Counted from the stretch's first letter, positions 38,276-52,332 are shown. The stretch is 64,000 bases of DNA from Blastococcus litoris (GCF_003075095.1 NZ_QCZF01000008.1:124001-188000), one strand, 5' to 3'. Translations and numbers: made by a program. The notes: generated by a model not told the origin, from the letters alone.

Positions 38276-39126
38276 ACGTCCGGAGCCTGCTGACCGGTGC
38301 CGCCCGGCGGCTCGGCGACGCCGGGGTGGAGTCGCCACGGGTGGACGCCGAGCTGCTGCTGGCCCACGTCCTCGGCGTCCCGCGCGCCCGGCTGCTCACC
38401 CTCGACGCGGTCGCCGACGACGACGCCGCGCGCTTCGAGGGGCTCGTCGAGCAGCGCGCCGACCGGGTGCCGCTGCAGCACCTCACCGGCCGGGCCCCGT
38501 TCCGCCACCTCGAGCTGGCGGTGGGCCCGGGGGTGTTCGTGCCCCGGCCGGAGACCGAGCAGCTCGCCGGCTGGGCGCTGGACCGGCTGGCGGGGACCGA
38601 GGGCGCGATCGTCGTCGACCTCGGCAGCGGGTCGGGCGCTCTCGCGCTGTCCATCGCCCACGAGCACCCTGGCACCCGGGTCACCGCGGTCGAGCGCGAC
38701 CCCGGCGCGATCGCCTGGACCAGGCACAACGCCATGGCCCGGGTGGGTGCGGGGGACACCCCCGTCGGCGTCGTCCAGGGCGACATGACCGACCCGTCGC
38801 TACTCGCCGAGCTCGACGGGCGGGTGACCGTGGTGGTGTCCAACCCGCCGTACGTGCCCGACGACGCCGTGCTGCCCCGGGAGGTCGCCGACCACGACCC
38901 GCCTTCGGCGCTGTGGGGCGGGCCGGACGGTCTCGACGTCGTCCGCGGCATGCTGGCGGTCGCCGCACGGCTGCTCCACCCCGGCGGCTGGCTCGGCATC
39001 GAGCACGCCGATCAGCAGGGCACGGCGCTGCCGGCGGTGGTGCGGGCCCACGGCGGCTTCACCGACGTCGAGGACCACCCCGACCTCGCGGGACGACCCC
39101 GCTTCACCACCGCCCGCAGGCGCTGA
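38272..39126 (+). CDS. prmC: Release factor glutamine methyltransferase
   Basis: A 284-residue SAM-dependent methyltransferase that methylates the Gln of the GGQ motif in release factors. It shows the PrmC N-domain ([28 protein letters not shown]), the SAM loop [14 protein letters not shown] and the catalytic SNPPYVPDD. No ATG or GTG is available at the family's usual N-terminus. The best start is CTG 38272, which overlaps the prfA stop (CTGA) and gives the expected sequence [15 protein letters not shown]. The start is therefore uncertain and possibly non-canonical. Confidence 0.9.
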   Translation: MNVRSLLTGAARRLGDAGVESPRVDAELLLAHVLGVPRARLLTLDAVADDDAARFEGLVEQRADRVPLQHLTGRAPFRHLELAVGPGVFVPRPETEQLAGWALDRLAGTEGAIVVDLGSGSGALALSIAHEHPGTRVTAVERDPGAIAWTRHNAMARVGAGDTPVGVVQGDMTDPSLLAELDGRVTVVVSNPPYVPDDAVLPREVADHDPPSALWGGPDGLDVVRGMLAVAARLLHPGGWLGIEHADQQGTALPAVVRAHGGFTDVEDHPDLAGRPRFTTARRR

Positions 39127-39153
39127 ACATCGGCTGGGGGAGACTCCCTGCTC

Positions 39154-39795
39154 GTGGCTGACCTCTTCGACTGCACCGACCCGGAGCAGCGCGCCGCCGG
39201 GCTGGACGCCGCGGCCGCCGCGATCGCCCGCGGCGAGCTGGTGCTGCTGCCGACCGACACCGTCTACGGCGTGGCCGCGGACGCGTTCACCCCGGCCGCC
39301 GTGACCGGCCTGCTGGCCGCCAAGAACCGCGGCCGGACGATGCCCGTCCCCGTGCTGATCGGGGAGGCGTCGACGCTCGCCGGCCTCGTCGTGAACCTGC
39401 CCACGGTGGCCAACGACCTCGCGCAGGCGTTCTGGCCCGGCGGTCTCACCCTCGTGCTCGAGCACGCGCCGTCGCTGGCCTGGGACCTGGGCGACGCCGA
39501 GGGGACCGTGGCCGTCCGGCTCCCGGACGACGAGATCGCCCGCGACCTGCTCCGGCGCACCGGGCCGCTGGCCGTCTCCAGCGCCAACCGCTCGGGCCGG
39601 CCCGCGGCCACGACGGCGGCCGAGGCGGTCGAGCAGCTCGGCGGCCACGCGGCGGTCGCGCTGGACGGCGGCTCGCGCGCCGGGTCGGCCGCCAGCACGA
39701 TCGTCGACTGCACCGGGCCGGTCCCGCGCGTGCTCCGCGTCGGCGCGCTGCCCGTGGAGCGGCTCCGCGACGTCGTCCCCGCGATCACCGACTGA
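39154..39795 (+). CDS. L-threonylcarbamoyladenylate synthase (Sua5/YrdC/YwlC type)
   Basis: A 213-residue enzyme making threonylcarbamoyl-AMP from threonine, bicarbonate and ATP for the t6A modification of tRNAs reading ANN codons. The family signature GELVLLPTDTVYGVAADAF is intact, followed by KNRGRTMPVPVLI and PGGLTLVLE, then AVRLPDD and VSSANRSG. It lacks the extra Sua5 C-terminal domain and is the short TsaC/YrdC form. GTG 39154 is 27 bp after prmC. Confidence 0.93.
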   Translation: MADLFDCTDPEQRAAGLDAAAAAIARGELVLLPTDTVYGVAADAFTPAAVTGLLAAKNRGRTMPVPVLIGEASTLAGLVVNLPTVANDLAQAFWPGGLTLVLEHAPSLAWDLGDAEGTVAVRLPDDEIARDLLRRTGPLAVSSANRSGRPAATTAAEAVEQLGGHAAVALDGGSRAGSAASTIVDCTGPVPRVLRVGALPVERLRDVVPAITD

Positions 39796-39895
39796 CGGGT
39801 TCTCCCAGCGCCAGGCATTACCGTGGGTGCACCGCCGCGCGCCCGCACGGCGTCGCGGGCAGCCGCATCGATCCGATCGAGTGGGGGTCCGACCC

Positions 39896-41149
39896 GTGCG
39901 CGAGTACGCCGTCGTGCTCCTCACCGCCGCGCTGGTCACCTTCCTGACCACACCGGTGGTGCGGATGCTCGCCATCCGCGCGCGGATGATGGCGGCGCCC
40001 CGCGAGCGCGACGTCCACGTCATCCCGACCCCCCGCGGTGGCGGTGTGGCGATGTACCTCGGGGTGGCCGCCGCGATCCTCGTCGCGACCCGGCTGCCGG
40101 CGCTGCAGCGGACCTTCGACGACTCCCAGACGTTCGCCGTGCTCGTCGCCGGCGGGCTGATCTGCCTGCTCGGTGTCCTCGACGACCGCTGGGGTCTCGA
40201 CGCCCTGACGAAGCTGACCGGCCAGATCGCCGCGGCCGGCGTCCTCGTCCTGCTCGGCGTCCAGCTCGCCTTCCTGTTCCTGCCGGTCGCCGACATCGGC
40301 ACCATCTCGCTCGGCCCCGACATCGGGGTGCCGCTCACGATCCTGCTGACCGTCGCCACGGTGAACGCGCTCAACTTCATCGACGGCCTGGACGGCCTGG
40401 CCGCCGGGGTCTCGGGCATCGCGGCGCTGGCCTTCTTCGCCTACAGCTACCACCTCGGGATGGTCGGCTACGACGACGTCGCGAGCGCTCCCGCCCTGAT
40501 CACGGCGGTGCTGGCCGGCGCCTGCATCGGCTTCCTGCCGCACAACTTCAGCCCCGCCCGGATCTTCATGGGCGACTCCGGGTCGATGCTCGTCGGCCTG
40601 ATGCTGTCGGCGGCCGCGGTGACGGCGACCGGTGGAGTGGATCCGCAGTCGTTCGACTCCGCGGCCAGCCTGCTCCCGCTGGCGCTGCCGCTGCTCGTGC
40701 CGATCGCGATCCTGTTCATCCCCTTCGTGGACCTGCTGATGGCGGTCATCCGGCGCACGCGCAAGGGGCAGTCGCCGTTCTCGCCGGACAAGATGCACCT
40801 GCACCACCGGCTGCTCTCGATCGGGCACTCGCACCGCCGCGCGGTGCTGGTCATGTACTTCTGGGCCGCCCTCCTCTCCTTCGGCGCCGTGGGGCTGTCG
40901 ATCACCGGCGGCCAGGCCGAGCTCCTCGTGGCCATCGCCGTCCTCCTCGTGGTGGGCGTCGTCGTCGTCCTGAGCCCGCGGGCCCGGCGGGCGGCCCGCG
41001 AGGCACGGGCCGCCGAGCTCGCCGCGCAGCGCGAGCGCAGCCGGGCCGAGCACCCCACGGCGCGCTCGGTGCGGGACCGGACGGCCGCGCAGCGGCCCCG
41101 CACGGGCTCGGAGAAGCGCGCCGCCGGAGCCGGGCAGGTGCTCCGGTGA
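39896..41149 (+). CDS. wecA: Undecaprenyl-phosphate N-acetylglucosaminyl-1-phosphate transferase (WecA/MraY family)
   Basis: A 417-residue polytopic transferase that attaches GlcNAc-1-phosphate to undecaprenyl phosphate, starting arabinogalactan, teichoic or other cell-surface polymers. Family motifs are HVIPTPRGGGVAMYLG, GVLDDRWGLDALTKLTGQ, the catalytic NALNFIDGLDGLAAG, MGDSGSMLVG and the histidine cluster HLHHRLLSIGHSHRR. About 11 membrane helices are visible, then a basic disordered tail. I use GTG 39896; GTG 39881 would add five residues. It precedes the atp cluster in many actinobacteria. Confidence 0.92.
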   Translation: MREYAVVLLTAALVTFLTTPVVRMLAIRARMMAAPRERDVHVIPTPRGGGVAMYLGVAAAILVATRLPALQRTFDDSQTFAVLVAGGLICLLGVLDDRWGLDALTKLTGQIAAAGVLVLLGVQLAFLFLPVADIGTISLGPDIGVPLTILLTVATVNALNFIDGLDGLAAGVSGIAALAFFAYSYHLGMVGYDDVASAPALITAVLAGACIGFLPHNFSPARIFMGDSGSMLVGLMLSAAAVTATGGVDPQSFDSAASLLPLALPLLVPIAILFIPFVDLLMAVIRRTRKGQSPFSPDKMHLHHRLLSIGHSHRRAVLVMYFWAALLSFGAVGLSITGGQAELLVAIAVLLVVGVVVVLSPRARRAAREARAAELAAQRERSRAEHPTARSVRDRTAAQRPRTGSEKRAAGAGQVLR

Positions 41150-41634
41150 CCGGCCCCCCCGCACGTCCGCGCAGCGACGCCCCCTGGGACATCTCGTTCC
41201 TGCGGCCGGGCCTGCTCGTCACCGCTGCCGCCGTGGCGGTGGCGGCCCCGATCGCCGGCCTGGTCGGCGGGTGGGGGAGCGCCGTGGCGGTGCTCGCCGG
41301 TGCCGTGGTCGTGGCGGCCTTCTTCTGCGTCTCCGCCGTGGTGATCGCGTGGGCCGGCCGGATCGACGACGCCTTCGCGCTGCCCGCCGCGCTGGGGACC
41401 TTCCTGGTCAAGGCGCTGGTGCTGTTCGCCCTGCTCGGCTCCCTGCCCGAGGACGGCTGGCTGGACCGGCTCACCCTGGCCTGGACGGTGATCGCCGGAG
41501 CGCTGCTCTGGAGCGCCGTCCAGGTGCGGTGGGTCTGGACCCGGCAGCTGTACTACGTGCCCCCGCCGGCGCCCTCGTCGGGAGCGCCCCGGGACCCCCG
41601 GCCGGACCCGGAAAAGCCCGCGCCACGCGGCTGA
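41146..41634 (+). CDS. Small membrane protein upstream of the ATP synthase genes (AtpI-position)
   Basis: A 162-residue protein with four hydrophobic helices (about residues 25-125) and a Pro-rich tail PPPAPSSGAPRDPRPDPEKP. GTG 41146 overlaps the wecA stop by 4 bp. Position and topology fit the AtpI-like proteins that help assemble the c-ring, but the sequence similarity I can judge is weak, so I give no symbol. The AtpZ-type protein next to it may be its partner. Confidence 0.7.
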   Translation: MTGPPARPRSDAPWDISFLRPGLLVTAAAVAVAAPIAGLVGGWGSAVAVLAGAVVVAAFFCVSAVVIAWAGRIDDAFALPAALGTFLVKALVLFALLGSLPEDGWLDRLTLAWTVIAGALLWSAVQVRWVWTRQLYYVPPPAPSSGAPRDPRPDPEKPAPRG

Positions 41635-41636
41635 GA

Positions 41637-41642
41637 TAGTGT
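41637..41642 (+). promoter_or_regulatory. -10 box of the atp operon
   Basis: TAGTGT lies 8 nt before ATG 41651, overlapping the end of the previous gene. No Shine-Dalgarno precedes that ATG, suggesting a leaderless atp operon transcript. Confidence 0.5.
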
Positions 41643-41650
41643 CCGGACCG

Positions 41651-41988
41651 ATGGCCGAGGACAGCCCTGCTCGCGGGGACGCTCGACCTCGATCCACGGA
41701 ACCGGCCGACCGTCAGCCCAGTGGGGCGGACATCGGCTGGGGGATCACCGGGACCCTGCTCTCGGGGATCATCGTGTGGGGCGGGGTCGGGGTGCTGCTC
41801 GACCGGTGGCTGGAGACACGGATCTTCGCCTTGGTCGGTCTCATCCTGGGCCTCGGGACGGCCGTCTACCTGGTGGTCGTCAAGTACGGGGCCGTCGACC
41901 CGCCCGCGGGAGGGCGGCCCACCAGCACGACCCGGGGCGGGCAGCGGAGTCGGCCGCCGGAATACCGCAAGACGCAGAAGGGACGACG

Positions 41989-41992
<4 letters not shown>
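41651..41992 (+). CDS. AtpZ/AtpI family protein
   Basis: A 113-residue protein with two membrane helices: GWGITGTLLSGIIVWGGVGV and IFALVGLILGLGTAVYLVVVKY, joined by a short loop with LDRWLETR. This is the AtpZ/AtpI layout; such proteins sit before F0 genes and aid assembly or Mg/Ca transport. The ends are disordered and basic. GTG 41639 is in frame, but ATG 41651 fits the TAGTGT box. The stop overlaps the atpB GTG. Confidence 0.85.
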
Positions 41993-43108
<1,116 letters not shown>

Positions 43109-43149
43109 GCCAGCCGGTCCTGTCCAGCTGACGTAGGGACGTGCACAGC

Positions 43150-43713
43150 ATGAACATCCAGGCTGCGGAGAGCGCCAACCCGCTCCTGCCTCCGGTGGGC
43201 GAGATCATCGTCGGCCTGATCACCTTCGCGATCCTCGCGTTCGTGGTGATCAAGTTCGTGGTGCCCCAGTTCGAGAAGGCCTTCGTCGCTCGCCGTGAGG
43301 CGATCGAGGGCGGCATCGAGCGGGCTGAGGCCATGCAGGCGGAGGCCAAGGCGGCGCTGGAGCAGTACCGGGCGCAGCTGGCCGACGCGCGCAACGAGGC
43401 CGCGCAGATCCGCGACCAGGCCCGGGCCGAGGGTCAGCAGATCCTCGAGGAGCTGCGGACCCAGGCGCAGGAGGAATCGGCCCGGATCGTGGCCCGTGGC
43501 GAGGAGCAGCTGGCCACGGCACGGCAGCAGGTGGTCAACGAGCTGCGCGGCCAGATCGGGACGCTCGCCGTCCAGCTGGCCGGCCAGGTCGTGGGTGAGT
43601 CGCTGGCCGACGACGCCCGGCGCAGCGGCACCGTCGACCGCTTCCTCGCCGAGCTCGACGGCATGGCGGCAGCCGGTGACGGCGCCGTCGGCGCACGGGA
43701 GGGCTCCCGCTGA
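43150..43713 (+). CDS. atpF: ATP synthase F0 subunit b
   Basis: A 187-residue stalk subunit: one N-terminal membrane helix ([22 protein letters not shown]) and a long charged coiled coil rich in Glu, Ala, Arg and Gln. I choose ATG 43150 because AGGGA lies at a normal distance; GTG 43141 is too close to it. The atpH ATG overlaps its stop by one base. It is separate from delta, unlike the fused b-delta of mycobacteria. Confidence 0.94.
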   Translation: MNIQAAESANPLLPPVGEIIVGLITFAILAFVVIKFVVPQFEKAFVARREAIEGGIERAEAMQAEAKAALEQYRAQLADARNEAAQIRDQARAEGQQILEELRTQAQEESARIVARGEEQLATARQQVVNELRGQIGTLAVQLAGQVVGESLADDARRSGTVDRFLAELDGMAAAGDGAVGAREGSR

Positions 43714-44588
43714 TGGAGGCCTCCAGCCGGGCGGCGCTCGCGGAGGTGCGCGAGCGCCTCAGCGGGCTGACCCGTCCCGCCTCCGGCGTCCTCGAGCGCG
43801 CGAAGGACCGCCTCACCGGGCAGCCGTCGCGCGCCGCGACCGGTCCCGAGCTGCTGGCCCTGGCCGACGAGCTCTTCTCGGTCGCCCGCCTGCTCGACGG
43901 CCAGCTGGCGCTGCGCCGTGCCCTCTCGGACCCGGCCGGCCGGCCTGAGGAGCGTGCGGGCCTGGCCCGCCGGCTGTTCTCCGGGAAGGTCTCCGGCACC
44001 GGGCTCGACATCGTCGAGACCGTCGCCCGTCAGCGGTGGTCCCGCCCGCTCGACCTCGTCGAGGCGTTCAGCACGCTGGCGACCGAGGAGTCCCTGGACG
44101 CCGCGGACGCACGGGGCGAGCTCGACGGCGTCGAGGACGAGCTGTTCCGCTTCGGCCGCATCGTCGGTGGCGACCGCGAGCTCGCCCGCGTCCTGGGCGA
44201 CCGCAAGGCGCCGGCGGAGGGCAAGGCGGCCCTGCTGGACCGGCTGCTCACCGGCCGGGTCAGCCCGGTCACCGAGCAGCTGCTCCGCAACGTGCTCACC
44301 GGCGGCCACGTGGGCAACCCGGAGGTCGCCATCGAGCGGCTCTCGGACGTCGCCAGCCGTCGCCGCGGCCAGTCGATCGCCCGGGTGACCACCGCGGTGC
44401 CGCTGACCGCCACGCAGGAGCAGCGCCTGACCGACGTCCTCGGTCGGCTCTACGGGCGGACCATCGGCCTGCAGGTGACCGTGGACCCGAGCGTCCTCGG
44501 CGGCCTGGTCGTCCAGGTCGGCGACGAGGTCATCGACGGCAGCATCGCCCACCGCCTGGAAGTCGCCGAACGGCGACTGGCCGGCTGA
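43713..44588 (+). CDS. atpH: ATP synthase subunit delta (long actinobacterial form)
   Basis: A 291-residue OSCP/delta subunit joining the peripheral stalk to F1. An N-terminal extension of about 100 residues precedes the six-helix OSCP domain, and the conserved C-terminus [26 protein letters not shown] is present. It is longer than the approximately 180 residues of E. coli, as usual for actinobacteria. The stop of atpF overlaps its ATG. Confidence 0.94.
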   Translation: MEASSRAALAEVRERLSGLTRPASGVLERAKDRLTGQPSRAATGPELLALADELFSVARLLDGQLALRRALSDPAGRPEERAGLARRLFSGKVSGTGLDIVETVARQRWSRPLDLVEAFSTLATEESLDAADARGELDGVEDELFRFGRIVGGDRELARVLGDRKAPAEGKAALLDRLLTGRVSPVTEQLLRNVLTGGHVGNPEVAIERLSDVASRRRGQSIARVTTAVPLTATQEQRLTDVLGRLYGRTIGLQVTVDPSVLGGLVVQVGDEVIDGSIAHRLEVAERRLAG

Positions 44589-44643
44589 CCGCCCCCACCG
44601 ACCCCACTCCAGACACGACCCCGCAGGGAAGAGGACCGAGACC

Positions 44644-46281
<1,638 letters not shown>

Positions 46282-46284
46282 CCG

Positions 46285-48751
<2,467 letters not shown>

Positions 48752-48773
48752 CGCCCGCTCCGACGCCTGGCCG

Positions 48774-48803
48774 ACGGCCGGACCCCTGCAGGGGTCCGGC
48801 CGT
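48774..48803 (+). terminator. Strong hairpin terminator after atpD
   Basis: A perfect 13-bp stem ACGGCCGGACCCC (48774-48786) and GGGGTCCGGCCGT (48791-48803) has the tetraloop TGCA. It lies 22 bp after the atpD stop, so it should cut most transcripts before atpC. Confidence 0.8.
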
Positions 48804-48870
48804 CCGTCGTCGGGGGTCCGGTGCGCACGATCGGGGGAACCTGCCGTCACCCGTGTGGGTGGATCGGGTC

Positions 48871-48876
48871 TAGGGT
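48871..48876 (+). promoter_or_regulatory. Possible -10 box for the small gene between atpD and atpC
   Basis: TAGGGT lies 21 nt before GTG 48898, past the atpD terminator, giving a leader of about 15 nt. Confidence 0.4.
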
Positions 48877-48897
48877 CTCTCCTGGCCGGCGCCACGG

Positions 48898-49149
48898 GTG
48901 CCGACCATTCGACCGATGGGCCCGAGCCGCGGGCACCGTGACGAGGACGACGTGGACCTGGACGACGGCATGCGCACGAACGTGGAACCCGGTTCCGCCG
49001 ATCCCGGCTGGACCTGGCCCCCGTACGCGCCGTGGGAGCCGGTCGACGGGGAGCCCTTCGGTGTCCAGGAGTGGGCGCCGGCCTCGACGGTGCGGCGTCC
49101 CTGGGTCCGGCTCGGGCGCTGGACGCTCCTCTACCGCCGCGCCTCCTAG
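48898..49149 (+). CDS. Small hypothetical protein inserted between atpD and atpC
   Basis: An 83-residue protein with an acidic N-terminal half ([10 protein letters not shown]) and a Trp/Pro-rich middle ([19 protein letters not shown]), ending [10 protein letters not shown] do not recognise it. No membrane helix or cysteine is present. GTG 48898 or ATG 48916 are possible starts. It sits alone between the atpD terminator and the atpC promoter, an unusual place, and could be a lineage-specific ATP synthase accessory or a chance neighbour. Confidence 0.55.
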   Translation: MPTIRPMGPSRGHRDEDDVDLDDGMRTNVEPGSADPGWTWPPYAPWEPVDGEPFGVQEWAPASTVRRPWVRLGRWTLLYRRAS

Positions 49150-49195
49150 CGGCCCGCTCCGGAACCCGCCAGGGGTGGCCGGGAGTCGGTCCTTA

Positions 49196-49201
49196 TAGAG
49201 T
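49196..49201 (+). promoter_or_regulatory. -10 box for atpC
   Basis: TAGAGT within TATAGAGT is one of the most AT-rich spots nearby. It lies 31 nt before GTG 49233, which has a GAGGAGA ribosome site, so atpC probably has a short-leader transcript of its own. Confidence 0.5.
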
Positions 49202-49232
49202 GAGGGCCCCGTCCGGAATCCCGAGGAGAGTC

Positions 49233-49619
49233 GTGGCGACCCTGCAGGTCGAGTTGGTGGCCGTCGAGCGGAAGATCTGGTCCGGCGAGGCGACGATGGT
49301 CATCGCCCGCACGACCGAGGGGGAGCTGGGTGTCCTGCCCGGGCATGCCCCGCTCCTCGGCGAGCTGGCCGGCGGCGGTGTGGTCACCATCCGCACGGAG
49401 TCCGGCGAGGACGTCGTCGTGGCCGCCCACGGAGGTTTCCTGTCGGTCACCGAGCGCGGGGTGTCCATCCTCGCGGAGACCGCCGAGATCTCGACCGAGA
49501 TCGACGTCGAGCGCGCCCGCGAGGCGCTGCGCCGCGCGGAGGACTCGGACGAGCCGGAGGCGCTCGACGCCACACGTCGCGCCCAGTCCCGGCTGCGGGC
49601 GGCCGGCGAGAGCGCCTGA
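49233..49619 (+). CDS. atpC: ATP synthase subunit epsilon
   Basis: A 128-residue F1 subunit controlling rotation. The beta-sandwich is visible as [33 protein letters not shown] and [22 protein letters not shown], followed by a C-terminal helix pair rich in Ala and Arg. GTG 49233 has GAGGAGA 6 nt upstream. It is displaced from atpD by a terminator and a small gene, so its supply may be set by a separate promoter. Confidence 0.94.
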   Translation: MATLQVELVAVERKIWSGEATMVIARTTEGELGVLPGHAPLLGELAGGGVVTIRTESGEDVVVAAHGGFLSVTERGVSILAETAEISTEIDVERAREALRRAEDSDEPEALDATRRAQSRLRAAGESA

Positions 49620-49665
49620 GCCACCGGCCCACCTCCGCCGAGTCCCCGCCCGCCCGAGCCGCGTC

Positions 49666-50067
49666 GTGACCACGGTCCTGCTGGTCCTGCTCGGCGTCCT
49701 GGTCGTGGTGCTGGCGGTCGCCTTCCTGCTGCGCCGCCGCTTCCTCCTGTCCGGCCTCGGGGCGGTCACCATGTGGCTGCGCCCCGTCCGGTCGCCGCGG
49801 TGGTCGGTGGGCGTCGCCTGGTACGGCGGCGACATGCTGCTCTGGTACCGGGGGCTCTCCCTCGCGGTACGGCCGCACGAGCGGTTCTCCCGCGCCGAGC
49901 TGGGCGTGCAGGCGCGCCGCAGCGCCAGCCGGGACGACCTCGCCCTGCCCGCGGACGTCGTCGTCCTGACGATCACCACCCCGGAGGGGCCGCGCGAGCT
50001 GGCGATGGACCCCTCGACGGTGACCGGCTTCCTGTCCTGGCTGGAGTCCGCGCCCCCCGGGGGCTAG
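49666..50067 (+). CDS. DUF2550 membrane protein
   Basis: A 133-residue protein with one N-terminal membrane helix (LLVLLGVLVVVLAVAFLL) and a compact soluble domain containing WSVGVAWYGGDMLLWYRGLSL and VVVLTITTPEGPRELAMDP. It matches the DUF2550 family, usually next to atpC in actinobacteria. Function is unknown. GTG 49666 is 46 bp after atpC. Its TAG shares the CTAG palindrome with the stop of the convergent cobalamin gene. Confidence 0.85.
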   Translation: MTTVLLVLLGVLVVVLAVAFLLRRRFLLSGLGAVTMWLRPVRSPRWSVGVAWYGGDMLLWYRGLSLAVRPHERFSRAELGVQARRSASRDDLALPADVVVLTITTPEGPRELAMDPSTVTGFLSWLESAPPGG

Positions 50068-50678
50068 GGCTGCTCCGTCCGTGCGGCTCGCCGCTGGGCG
50101 TGGGCGCCGCTGTGCGCACCCGGCTCCCACAGGATGTCGCCGCCGGGGTTGGCCACCCGGGCCAGGATGAACAGCAGGTCCGAGAGCCGGTTGAGGTAGC
50201 GGGCCGTCTCGGGGTTGGTGCGCTCGGCGTCGACCTCGAGCAGAGCCCACACGCTGCGCTCCGCCCGCCGGGCCACCACGCGGGCCTGGTGCAGCAGCGC
50301 TGCTCCGGCGGTGCCGCCGGGCAGGATGAAGCTGTCGAGCTTGGGCAGCGTCTCGTTGTACTCGTCGCACGCCGCCTCCAGCCGCTCGGTGTAGGCGGCC
50401 GTCACGCGCAGCGGCGGGTACTCCGGGTCGGGGACGATCGGCGTGCAGAGGTCGGCGCCGACGTCGAACAGGTCGTTCTGGATGCTGCGCAGCAGTTCGG
50501 CGACGGCCGGCTCCGGCGCACCGAGCGCGAGCGCGGTGCCGATCACGCTGTTGGCCTCGTCGACGTCGGCGTAGGCCACCAGCCGGGGGTCGGTCTTGGC
50601 CACCCGGCTCATGTCGCCGAGGTGCGTCTGGCCGGCGTCGCCGGTCTTCGTGTAGATGCGGGTCAGCCGGACGGTCAT
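50064..50678 (-). CDS. Cob(I)alamin adenosyltransferase, PduO type
   Basis: A 204-residue ATP:corrinoid adenosyltransferase that makes adenosylcobalamin. The PduO signatures are present: TRIYTKTGDAGQTHLGD, SFILPGGTAGAALLH, ARVVARRAERSVW and YLNRLSDLLFILAR. Its product is the cofactor of the mutase encoded 1.7 kb away. ATG 50678 is 7 nt from a TAGGCT box, so the transcript is probably leaderless, starting back to back with murA. It could also serve salvage of cobalamin generally. Confidence 0.93.
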   Translation of the reverse strand: MTVRLTRIYTKTGDAGQTHLGDMSRVAKTDPRLVAYADVDEANSVIGTALALGAPEPAVAELLRSIQNDLFDVGADLCTPIVPDPEYPPLRVTAAYTERLEAACDEYNETLPKLDSFILPGGTAGAALLHQARVVARRAERSVWALLEVDAERTNPETARYLNRLSDLLFILARVANPGGDILWEPGAHSGAHAQRRAARTEQP

Positions 50679-50685
50679 GCCCCGG

Positions 50686-50691
50686 AGCCTA
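50686..50691 (-). promoter_or_regulatory. -10 box of the leaderless adenosyltransferase transcript
   Basis: TAGGCT on the minus strand ends 7 nt before ATG 50678, inside the 38-bp intergenic region shared with murA. Confidence 0.5.
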
Positions 50692-50704
50692 GAAGGGGCC
50701 GCCG

Positions 50705-50710
50705 TAGGGT
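50705..50710 (+). promoter_or_regulatory. -10 box of the leaderless murA transcript
   Basis: TAGGGT ends 6 nt before GTG 50717. The two opposite -10 boxes lie only 13 bp apart, so RNA polymerases at the two promoters should compete. Confidence 0.5.
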
Positions 50711-50716
50711 GGTCAC

Positions 50717-51997
50717 GTGGAGTGCTTCGAGGTGACCGGCGGTACGGCCCTGACCGGCCGGGTGCGGGTCACGGGTGCGAAGAACAGCGCGCTCAAGCTC
50801 ATGGCCGCCGCCCTGCTGGCGCCGGGCCGCACGACCATCGACGAGGTCCCCGACATCCTCGACGTCGCCATCATGAGCGAGGTGCTCCGGCGGCTGGGCT
50901 GCGACGTCGACTACCGGCGGACCGGCGACGGCGGTGGTGGCGGGCGGGTGACGATCGACGTCCCGGAGGCGCCGTCGACCGAGACCGACTACGACCTCGT
51001 CCGCAGGATGCGCGCCTCGATCAGCGTGCTCGGGCCTCTCGTCGCCCGCTGCGGCAGCGCAAAGGTGGCGCTGCCCGGCGGTGACGCCATCGGCTCCCGC
51101 GGGCTCGACATGCACATCTCGGGCCTGGAGCGGCTCGGCGCCACGATCGTCAGCGAGCACGGCTTCCTCGTCGCCACCGCGCCCCGGTTGGTCGGGACGT
51201 CGATCTGGCTGGACTTCCCGTCGGTCGGCGCCACCGAGAACCTGGTCATGGCTGCAGTGCTGGCGAGCGGCACCACCGTCATCGACAACGCCGCGCGCGA
51301 GCCGGAGATCGTCGACCTGTGCTCGATGCTGCGGGCGATGGGCGCGCTCATCGACGGGGCGGGGACGTCGACGATCACCGTCGAGGGCGTCGGGTCGCTG
51401 TCGCCGGTCACCTACACGACCGTCCCGGACCGGATCGTCGCCGGCACCTGGGCCATCGGGGCGGTGATGACCCGTGGCGACGTCCTCGTCGAGCGGGCCG
51501 TCGCCGAGCACATGGCCGTGGCGCTGGACAAGCTCACCGACGCGGGGGCCACCGTCGAGGCGCAGCCCGGTGGCGTGCGGGTGGCGATGACCGAGCGCCC
51601 GCGCTGCGTGGACATCGTCACGCTGCCCTTCCCCGGCTTCCCAACCGATCTGCAGCCCATGGCGGTCGCCCTCGCGGCGGTCTCCACGGGGACGGCGCTG
51701 ATCACGGAGAACGTGTTCGAGGGCCGGTTCATGTTCGTCAACGAGCTCGTCCGCCTCGGCGCCGACGTGCGGATCGACGGCCACCACGCGGTCGTCCGCG
51801 GCCGGGAGAAGCTGTCCAGCGCACCGGTCGTCGCGACCGACATCCGCGCCGGCGCCGGCCTGGTGCTGGCCGGCCTGGTGTCCGACGGCGTCACCGAGGT
51901 GCAGGAGGTGCACCACGTCGACCGGGGCTACCCGGACTTCGTCGAGCAGCTGCGCGGGCTCGGCGCCACGATCGAGCGGACCGAGCGCCCGGGCTAA
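50717..51997 (+). CDS. murA: UDP-N-acetylglucosamine 1-carboxyvinyltransferase, Asp-type active site
   Basis: A 426-residue enzyme for the first committed step of peptidoglycan synthesis, adding enolpyruvate from PEP to UDP-GlcNAc. The N-terminal [16 protein letters not shown] is present. The active loop reads [16 protein letters not shown], so Asp (about residue 123) takes the place of the catalytic cysteine, as in Mycobacterium tuberculosis MurA. That change makes the enzyme insensitive to fosfomycin. The C-terminal [17 protein letters not shown] and [17 protein letters not shown] are conserved. It is probably leaderless, and its 3' end overlaps a convergent gene by 4 bp. Confidence 0.96.
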   Translation: MECFEVTGGTALTGRVRVTGAKNSALKLMAAALLAPGRTTIDEVPDILDVAIMSEVLRRLGCDVDYRRTGDGGGGGRVTIDVPEAPSTETDYDLVRRMRASISVLGPLVARCGSAKVALPGGDAIGSRGLDMHISGLERLGATIVSEHGFLVATAPRLVGTSIWLDFPSVGATENLVMAAVLASGTTVIDNAAREPEIVDLCSMLRAMGALIDGAGTSTITVEGVGSLSPVTYTTVPDRIVAGTWAIGAVMTRGDVLVERAVAEHMAVALDKLTDAGATVEAQPGGVRVAMTERPRCVDIVTLPFPGFPTDLQPMAVALAAVSTGTALITENVFEGRFMFVNELVRLGADVRIDGHHAVVRGREKLSSAPVVATDIRAGAGLVLAGLVSDGVTEVQEVHHVDRGYPDFVEQLRGLGATIERTERPG

Positions 51998-52332
51998 CCG
52001 GGGAACGTCGCAGCGAGGGACCGCGCGCGGGCGGCGTCCTCCGGGAAGACGAGGACGTCGACGCGGCGGGGGGCGGTGTCGCGGACCGTCGAGCGGATCC
52101 CGGCGTCCGACAGCACCGCGCGCAGGGCCAGCGCCGACTCCCGGCGGCTGAGCGTCGCGACGGCGGTCAGCAGGCCCTCGTCCGGCGGCGGCGCGGCGGG
52201 CCGGCGCGGCTTCTCGCGGCCGTGCCCGGTGCCGAAGGCCCAGCGCATGAACAGCGCGAGCAGGCCGAGGACGGCGAACGCGACCACCGGCCCCACCAGG
52301 GGCTGCACGCTGCCGGCCAGCGCCATCGACAT
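51994..52332 (-). CDS. Small membrane-anchored protein with DUF2007-like domain
   Basis: A 112-residue protein with one N-terminal hydrophobic segment ([20 protein letters not shown]) and a soluble C-terminal domain ([25 protein letters not shown], then [18 protein letters not shown]). The latter resembles DUF2007-type domains, which bind or sense unknown ligands. ATG 52332 has GGAGGAC upstream; an in-frame GTG at 52374 is less likely. It converges with murA, sharing CTAA. Confidence 0.7.
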   Translation of the reverse strand: MSMALAGSVQPLVGPVVAFAVLGLLALFMRWAFGTGHGREKPRRPAAPPPDEGLLTAVATLSRRESALALRAVLSDAGIRSTVRDTAPRRVDVLVFPEDAARARSLAATFPG

